A stretch of DNA of 9,236 bases from an uncultured bacterium (GTDB lineage Bacteria > Planctomycetota > Uabimicrobiia > Uabimicrobiales > JABWCH01). The position numbers and the translations under genes are program-made. Position 1 is the first letter of the stretch. Every line of letters begins with the position of its first letter. The notes under the pieces were generated by a model. The model searched no databases and had not been told where the DNA came from. It worked only from the letters and a program-made list of their open reading frames with translations. Of the stretch, positions 1 through 7,200 are shown piece after piece. The stretch spans positions 1 to 9,236 of the forward strand of contig CALKWO010000407.1 in assembly GCA_938003875.1 (NCBI GenBank), written 5' to 3'.

Positions 1-87
1 GTTATATTTTTTGGGATACTCCTCTTAGGACATAAACTTTTGAACAAACGCCTATGTCCATTTGCGCAATCGACAGAACCAGGATGA
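1..87 (+). pseudogene. Possible frameshifted 5' remnant of the barrel gene
   Basis: Frame 1 is open from the window edge to a TGA at 85-87 and reads VIFFGILLLG, then HKLLNKRLCP, then FAQSTEPG. The hydrophobic run is what an export signal core would look like. Frame 1 overlaps the open part of frame 2 (from 44) that carries the barrel ORF, so one indel between about 44 and 87 would join them. Against this, basic residues follow the hydrophobic run, which is untypical of a cleavable signal. An alternative is a TTG at 40-42 in the same frame, 9 bases after AGGA at 27-30. The segment is too short to assign firmly. Confidence 0.3.
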
Positions 88-913
88 GCTTCATGCTGGT
101 GGATATGGATATTTACGCCCTCTGGCTTTGTCTTTTTCTGATACTCTTTTGATCATGGGAGTTTATGCTGCTTTTGATACCACATGGATCGAAGGGCATA
201 CTTTTGTAGATATGGATAATCCAGAAGATTTAGTGAAAAGCCAAAGCATACCTTTCAGCGTAGGATTTACTTCAAAATGGTCTCTGCCAAAGCATAACCT
301 TCAGATAGAATTTGAAATAGGACATTACTGGAGCCGAATCGAAAGCGAAGATGAAGATTTGCAGTTCACTGTTCCCCAAATTCCTGGTTTTCTTTTTAAT
401 GGAAAGCTAAAAAAAATACAAAAAGAAACGGGCTTAAGCGTCTATTTTGGTCTGGTATGGACTTCTCAGCGTAAATATCTTAGTGGGATAGAGTTGAACC
501 TGAGTGGTTCTCATCCCACTGGAACAAAAGAAGTGGATATGGAAATCACTAAAACCAAACCTATTTCTTTGCCTGATATCGAATTAGATGGAAAGCCAAC
601 AAGAACAGGGACTTTTATCGGACTTCTATACGTCAAAGCTCTTTCTCTTGAGCTTATGAGCATCCTTCCCGAATTTCCCACGAAAGACAAGCACCATAGC
701 ATCATGCTAGAGCCAGTAGTTGGTGTGAGCTATCTGGATTATAATAGAGGTCATGGGCTGATTGCTGGAATTCGCCTGAACATTGCAAGATTCATCGGGT
801 TGTCGTATTTCCATAGTTTCAAGCAGAAAACAGATGCTCCTGATGTGGATGTTTTTAGAATTGAAGTAGGCCTTGAAATTGGAGGTCGTCTAAGCGGAAT
901 CAAAGGAAGCTAA
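62..913 (+). CDS. Putative outer-membrane beta-barrel protein, 5' end unresolved
   Basis: I do not recognise the family. The 283 residues alternate polar and hydrophobic positions in strand-sized segments, such as LQIEFEIGHYW, LSVYFGLVW, GTFIGLLYV, LIAGIRLNIARFIGLSYF and the near-terminal FRIEVGLEIGGRLS. Charged or Gly/Pro-rich turns separate them, as in an outer-membrane beta barrel; this role is inferred. The start is doubtful. Codon 62 is TTG with no Shine-Dalgarno sequence before it, in-frame stops lie at 26-28 and 41-43, and the next in-frame ATG (155) is already inside barrel-like sequence. No signal peptide is encoded in this frame, although a barrel needs one. Frame 1 is open from the window edge to a TGA at 85-87 and carries the hydrophobic run VIFFGILLLG, so the real gene may begin outside the window and have shifted frame. 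The stop at 911-913 is clean. The gene converges on the A2M gene. Confidence 0.6.
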   Translation: MRNRQNQDELHAGGYGYLRPLALSFSDTLLIMGVYAAFDTTWIEGHTFVDMDNPEDLVKSQSIPFSVGFTSKWSLPKHNLQIEFEIGHYWSRIESEDEDLQFTVPQIPGFLFNGKLKKIQKETGLSVYFGLVWTSQRKYLSGIELNLSGSHPTGTKEVDMEITKTKPISLPDIELDGKPTRTGTFIGLLYVKALSLELMSILPEFPTKDKHHSIMLEPVVGVSYLDYNRGHGLIAGIRLNIARFIGLSYFHSFKQKTDAPDVDVFRIEVGLEIGGRLSGIKGS

Positions 914-955
914 GAAATCAGGATAAGTGCAATAAAAAAAGGATGGTTTCTACCT

Positions 956-1009
956 CAGGCTGAAGCAGCACTATTACATAGTACTGCTTAGCCTGTACAG
1001 GCTTCTTTT
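956..1009 (+). terminator. Strong hairpin with alternative palindrome and T-rich tail
   Basis: Bases 956-974 pair with 978-995 in an 18 bp stem with one bulged G (962) and one C-A mismatch (969/983), closed by a 3-base loop TAC. The right-hand outer segment AGCCTG (990-995) is also the left half of a perfect 14 bp palindrome at 990-1003, which is followed by TTCTTTT. CAGGCT (956-961) and CAGGCT (998-1003) therefore compete for the same partner. The position about 40 bases past the barrel stop codon fits a terminator. The T tract directly follows only the shorter palindrome, so termination strength is uncertain. Confidence 0.45.
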
Positions 1010-1049
1010 ATGGTATGCTGGGCATCGGTCCAAAAAACGATAGAAGCCT
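999..1049. repeat. Second nested inverted repeat in the spacer
   Basis: AGGCTTCT at 999-1006 is exactly matched in inverted orientation by AGAAGCCT at 1042-1049. Inside lies a small ATGC/GCAT hairpin (1015-1018 with 1022-1025, loop TGG). There is also an ATCG/CGAT pair (1024-1027 with 1038-1041) that cannot form together with it. This block adjoins the stronger hairpin at 956-995, so about 95 bases are unusually palindromic. It could be a structured transcript end, a small RNA, or the relic of a mobile element. The sequence does not decide between these. Confidence 0.4.
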
Positions 1050-1078
1050 ATAGATTCAGATAAAAGTTCGTGTAAATT

Positions 1079-1150
1079 GCAGAGACGCGGAGAACGCAGA
1101 GAGGAATAAAAAATATAAAAATTTTTCTCTGCGACCTCTGCGCCTCTGCG
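1079..1150. repeat. CTCTGCG-type imperfect inverted repeat (REP/MITE-like)
   Basis: Bases 1079-1102 and 1126-1149 form a 24 bp inverted repeat matching at 20 positions, around a 23-base A/T-rich loop. Each arm contains three heptamers. The right arm has CTCTGCG at 1127, 1136 and 1144; the left arm has their inverted counterparts TGCAGAG (1078), CGCGGAG (1086) and CGCAGAG (1095). The 8- and 9-base steps occur in mirrored order. Elements with this CTCTGCG character are, from memory, scattered in high copy between genes of many environmental bacteria and have no agreed function. Read on the plus strand, the hairpin is followed by T7-C-T5 (1156-1168), so it could terminate transcription of the barrel gene. 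Confidence 0.75.
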
Positions 1151-1207
1151 GGAAATTTTTTTCTTTTTAATTCATGAGGTTTAGCCCATCCACTTTTGAA
1201 GACTTAC

Positions 1208-4200
1208 CTACTTAGCCATATCTACCTGAACGCCTTCCATCGTGCTGCGCATTTGTCTGTGTAGTTTTTCTACATTTTTCTCTTGCAGGTTGCGATTGAA
1301 TTCTTCCAGGTTAGAACGGAAGTCGTAGGCTTTGGGCTTTTGTTCCACGGGCGATGGTGCGTATTCATCATAGGATTGTATGGGAACCACGGGGGCAGGC
1401 TTTTGGATGCCTACCCATGTTTCTCCACGGTGGAATGCGTAGCGGTCTTTGCCTTGTCGGGCGATGACTGTGACTTTGCCCTGGATGTTGTCAGCAACGT
1501 AGATTCCACGGAGGTCTGTATCGCCAGAAACGAAGGTGTTGCTTGCAGAGCCTATGACCTTGACATGAATACCCTTTGGCCTGGTCTTGCTAACTGCGTC
1601 CAGAACGTTTACCCTGACTCTTCCGCTTACGGGGTCTTCTTGCACATCGGTTTGCAGAGAGGTGATAAGGAGCAGTCCGCTGGTAAAGATTTCATCTCCA
1701 CGGCAAATCACGAGATAGGCACCTTCTTTGTCGAGGGACAGGGTTACGGTTTGCTTCATGTCCTTATAGTCTTTTCCTTCTCCTAGAGTAAAGCGTTTTT
1801 CGAGAACAGGGGAAATTCCTGCAAGGTGGACTTTGGTAATGCCAGAAAGATTTTTCTGTTGCAGATAGAGCTTCATCAAATCCACTCTGTATACCAGGAA
1901 TTGGGCTTCCTTGATGTTGCTGTACTGGACTTCCAGATCGCTCTTTTCTCCAGGCAGAATCTTAACGATTTCGGGTACACGGATATAGCGTCTTTCAAAG
2001 TAGGAAATCGCTTCTTTGGCATCAGGGAACTGTTCTTGAATTCGGGAATAGAACTCGATTGCGCTTTGTGCCTTACCCTGGGCATGGTATATCTGCCCTA
2101 AGATATAGGTTGCGTACTCTTTGTCCTTGCTTTTCCCATCAGCGACCATTTTGGCCTGCTCTACGGCCTTCTCGTATCTTCCGAGAGAGAAATGCCCCAG
2201 GGCTTCCATATATTGGAAGCTGGAGAGGAAGTCTCCTTCTTTGTAAACCTGGAGAGACTGGCTCGCGATCTGCACCACTTTCTCGAAATTGTCTAAAGAC
2301 AAATAGGCCAGTGCCAGAGAAAATGCTGCATCGTCCGATTGAGGAGACGAAGAGTAGAAACATAAAAATTCTTCGAGCAAGTCTATGGTTTCCTTCAAGA
2401 TCTCTTCTTTTGTTGGCGGAGCTACTGTTTTCTGGTTGCTCTTCAGGCGCAGGTTGTTTTTCAGCTCGTCCAACTGAGAGAGCCTTGCATAGAGTGCCTG
2501 AGAAAGTCCAAAGTATGCCTGAACCACAGAAGCACTGTCATGGTAGTCCATCCACAGCTTTTTCATATAATCCACAGAGCCTAAGAATTGTCCCTGGTCT
2601 TCCAGTATACCGCCAACCTTCGCCTCTTCCTCAAAGGATGCTTCCAGGGTTGCATTGTAGACCAGATAGGCTCTTTCGTATTCACGGATGTCATGGTATG
2701 CCTTTCCTACAACGAGAATACGAGAGAAAGGAATGTAAAGCTCAGCATACTTCTCTTTGAGTATCTCGAAATAGTCAACGATCTTCTGGGCATCGTAGTA
2801 TTCTTTTTCCGTGTATATCCAAAGAAGCATTCTGGCGACTTCCCTTTGCTGGTAGTTGCGATCTTGCTCTACTGTTTTATTCAGATAGCTTAGAGCGTTT
2901 TTATAGTCTCTGTCTTCAAAATGCAGTCTTCCCATTTCATAGGATTCGCCTATGTTCATCTGGTAAGAATCCAAAGATTTTTCTCCTGGCGCGAGAACCG
3001 TCATGCTTTCTGCTTTTCCTATTCTCATCTGGGAGGGATTGTGGGCATCTCTTAGAACAGTAGGCAGAATTCTGTATTCCCCAGGAGCATATCCTGTCAT
3101 TTCATAGGAAACATAAGAAGGCAACGAATTGGGAGAGAAGTAGAAGAAAATTTTGCCCGCTTCCCTCTGGTAAGAAGAGAAATTTCCCTGGATTGTATCT
3201 GCAAGCAGGAAAGCACCGCCAGGGATGGGTTCTTCCACGACAAAATACTGACTGCATCGGGAATCGCTTGCCTGGTAGAAGTTGAGGTTTACCTTCACTC
3301 TCTGCCCTTGTTCCATGCTGGATACACGGCTTGTGCTGGAAGCAGAGATGGTTCTGCCCTTGTATTCCAAAGAACTGTGCAGATAGTTTCTGCCTGTTAT
3401 ATAAGGATACTTCCAGGAATTGGGATCACGGATCTCTTCGGAAAAGCCTCGCAGAGTAACGGCGTATGTATAGGTGCCATTGCCTTCGAACTGAAATTCT
3501 ACACGATTTTTCTTCTTGCTGATGAATTTGTCAGGAACGGCTATTCTTTCGATGGGCGTAGAGTCTTTCCCTGTAAGGCTCTTGATCTCGTTGTCGTTTA
3601 CCAGAACTTTCAGCCTGTAGTCGCTTTGGGCATACTGTGCATCCTTGAAATAGCTTGTGAGAGCACAGACAGCAATGCCTTTGGCGTGTTCAGGAGAAAA
3701 TCTCCAGCCAGAGCGTAGCGCAAGCAAACGTTCTACACCTTCCTTGACTCTGGGGGATTGAGGGCGAACCTGAGCGTAGGCCAAGGTTACAAGGGCCGTA
3801 CTTTCCACATCGTTTGATGTCCAGGAAGAATTCCCATTCTTGGGCCATAGAGAGCCTTCTTTGCTATTGAGCTTACGACTGTCTAAAAGGTTCAGAATGT
3901 CTTCTGCCATCTCTCTTTTATCCATAGAATGAAGCAGCAGCGCAGTATAAGCCAGGCCTGCTGTTCCCATAGAATTCCTCTGGCGATGCAAACGATTTGC
4001 ATAGCTGAAATTGCTCTCTTTTAGCAAACTCAGGACATACTGGACTAATGCCTTGCTTTCTTCGTCATTGGTTTCGATCTGGGTAAAGGCCTGTTTGAGA
4101 TAGTTCACGGCCTTTGTCATGGTTTCTTCTTGTACGAGAATGCCCTGTTTTTTGAGAAGGGCAATTCCCCACAATACTCTGGCAGACATAACGACATGAG

Positions 4201-7200
4201 AATAGCTTTCCCTGGGAGAAAGTCTCCATCCGCCATCTTCTTTCTGCGAAGACACTAAAGACGCAAGAGTAGTTCTTGCTAAAGCCATGATTCTCTGGTA
4301 TTCTCCTGGATTTGTCTGGACTTTGGCAGCATACTCCAAAGCAGCAGCATAGGAAAGAAGATCGCTGGCTTCTCGACCGAATCCATAGCTATCGAAAGAA
4401 CAGGGATAGTAAGGATAATCATCCAGCACAATGTCCAGAATCGTTTTTGCCATAGTAGGCGAAATCACGATGTCCATCCATCGGCTCAAATATTTTTGGG
4501 GTTCGGGAAGAGCAAGCAGCAGGCTGACGCTGTCTTTGGCTGATCCACTTTTGTAGCTTGGGTATTCCATTCCCCAGGGAATAACGGGAAGTCTTTGCGA
4601 CACGGCATCCGAAAGGTTTTTTTCCTGGATTTCCGCAGAAACCTGAATCTGGCAATGCAAAGATGCTGGTATTGTCACGCTGTCAAAAACAAATTCCGTT
4701 GTCTGGTTTGCTGGAATAAGCAGTTGCTTGGGCTGTACAATTCTGTTGTCTCCTGCCTGGATTATCAGAACCAGAGAAGCCATCCCCGAAATATCGCTCA
4801 GATTATGGATACGAGAGAAGATACGAACCTTGTCCCCTTCTCGTAAGGCAACAGGAGACTTGATGTCCACGAAGAAATTCTTGGATGTGTTGATCTGCTC
4901 CTTGTTTTCCCCAACAAGAGTTTCGGCTGTGCAACCAATGGCAGTCAGCCTCCACTGGGTAATTTTCTCTGGCATGATGATTTCTATGATTGCCTTGCCA
5001 TCTTCTTTCGTTACAACACAAGGCGACCACCATCCCAGAGCTTCGATTTCTTTTCGCAATCCTGGAGCATCGGCTCCTGTAGTGCTTGATTCATCAAGCA
5101 TTTCTCCTGCATTATCATCGCTTTCTGTGGTAAAAAGATCTTTTTCTTTATCTGCATTTCCATATTTCGCTTTTCTTTTCGTGGATGGACCTTGAGCGTA
5201 TGCTTTCTGTGGTTCCATTGCAGGAGCCTGGATCGTAGAAGCCTTACCAGATAGGAAGCCCTCTTTTTTCTTTTCTGCTTTCGCTATTCTTTTGGCTTCT
5301 TCCAAGAGGGATTGGTCTACCTTCTGGGTTTTTCCCTTATACTGGAATGTGCAGCTTGTCTGGGTTCTCATCTGGGAGACTCTTTCGGCTCCTTTTTGGA
5401 AGTAATCGCTGATCCCATTCCTTGCGTCAGGATAGATCGCAAACAAGGCTTCATCCACAAGTGCCATAGAAACCTCGGAGACAACGGGCTTTCCCAGATG
5501 GTCTGTTGTGGTAATCGTAATTTGGGCTTTTTCTCCTGGCTGATACTGCTTTTTATCGAAGGTGGTCTGAAGCTTCATTTCTCTTTCTACGGTAAAGCTT
5601 TCCCTGGCTTCGTAAAAATCCTTACCACTCATCATACTCACAGTGGCTATAAAATTGGGGAAATGCTCATGCCCAACGTCAATCTTCAGGGGATTAAGAT
5701 CAGGCACAACAGAAAGAATCTTGTATCCCAGGATGGTTTCGCCTTCATAGGTCACAAGAGCAAGGCCTTTTTCCAGCCTGGAATGCAATTGGATTTCCAC
5801 ATTCTCTCCGACTTTGAGGTTTTGCTTCTGGCTGAAAATACGAAGCTTTGTCTTGTCTTTAGCATCGGATACAAAGAGCGTAGCTTTCCCTTCTACGATA
5901 TTGCCAAAACGATCTTGCCCACTGGCACGGAAGATATAGTTTCCGCCTTCTTCGAGAGTAAAAGAAGCTCTGGCAATACCAGTGGCTTTATCGCTCGTGA
6001 TTTTTTTTTCTGCGACTTTCACCTCACTCATAGAGGCTTGCCTGGTTTCTTTCCAGGGAAGCGTATCCAGCACAGAGCCAGATTTTTGTTCCACCTGGCG
6101 ATAGGCTGCCAGTACCAGGGATTCTCCTGATGACTTGCCAGATGCGTCTGTTGTTTTTATCGTCATCTCGACAGATTCCCCAGATAGCACAATATTTCTG
6201 GAGCTGGAAAGCTGTATGCTGAAACCTTGCTGTGCCAGGAAAACCTGCTCGGATATAAAAACACCTTCGGATTCCAGCGAACCGCTAAAGGTCAATGTCG
6301 TTCCTGGTTTCATACGAGAAGAATCAAAGCTGAGCTTGAACTGGCCTTTTTCGTCTGTGTTCACTACAAAAGATCGTCCGTCGGGCAGGCTGTAACGTAG
6401 AGGTTTTCCTGATAATGGCGTTCCATAATAGTAGGCAGCCTGGAATGTTGCTTCGATGGTTTCCCCTCGGAAATAGACACGGTTTGGAAAAGATAGAGAT
6501 AGCTTTACCTTTTGCAATTGTAAGGCTGAAACCACGAATTCGCCTTGGAAATGTTCCTCTTTGTCTTTTCGATAGAGTTCCATGCGGTATGTGCCTAAAG
6601 GCGCATTTTCCGCAAGCACGAAAGAAACATTGCCTGTTCCAAAGCCACTGAGCTTGATTTCTTCGCTGAAAAGGCATTTCCCATCAGAATCAAAGATGTT
6701 GATTCTATATTCTCCCTGTTGAGGCACAACGTAAGAACCATCTACAACATCTCTTACAATAGCCTTGACCCCTATTTTCTCGCCAGGGCGATAGGCTGGT
6801 CTGTCGCTGAAAATATAGCCTTTAGGCGAAAGCCCTAAGCTAAACCCAAGCCCTTGCAAAGAGAGAAGATTAGACGCAATATGCCCTTCTTTTTCCACAA
6901 AAACGCTGATTTGCTTAGCGTCCTTGAGGCGATCCGACTTTTGCAAAAGCACGCCTTCCTCGTTTGTTGTTCCCTGCAAAAAAATCTTTTCTCCATCGCT
7001 TATCATCACCTTCGCGTCTTTTTCTGGTACTCCTGTATTCATGTTCTGTACATAGACCAGGATTTCTTTACGGGAAGCCTTCATGATTAGATCCAGATTG
7101 CTGGCAAGAACGAGAGTGGTTGCTTCCAATTCATCATCGCTCACGTGAACCGCATATACACCTGGCCCTTTTACAGGAAGAGGAATTTCTTCTTGTACAG

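Larger units (their letters stand above)
914..1207. other. Convergent intergenic spacer rich in inverted repeats
   Basis: These 294 bases lie between the stop codons of two converging genes, and I see no credible ORF in them. They hold a hairpin-dense block (about 956-1049), a separate long inverted repeat (1079-1150), then a T-rich stretch (1156-1168) and an unremarkable 40 bases before the A2M stop codon. The architecture suggests transcription termination for one or both genes, possibly built from a small dispersed repeat. Confidence 0.8.

Noticed and set aside
54..152. Short ORF starting at an ATG (position 54) with a hydrophobic end
   Set aside because: It overlaps the barrel frame completely, has no ribosome binding site and encodes about 32 residues with no recognisable features.
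1079..1150. CRISPR repeats or tRNA genes in the spacer
   Set aside because: The heptamers are mirrored and separated by only one or two bases, with no spacers of uniform length. No cloverleaf with acceptor stem and anticodon arm can be drawn.
2059..2760. A 233-codon open frame on the plus strand
   Set aside because: It is antisense to the C-terminal TPR array. The translation is Arg/Pro/Ser-rich without fold-like patterning, as expected for a shadow frame.
5312..6130. A 272-codon open frame on the plus strand
   Set aside because: It lies entirely antisense to the A2M gene, its start has no convincing ribosome binding site, and the protein has no recognisable domain. The minus-strand frame here is clear A2M sequence.
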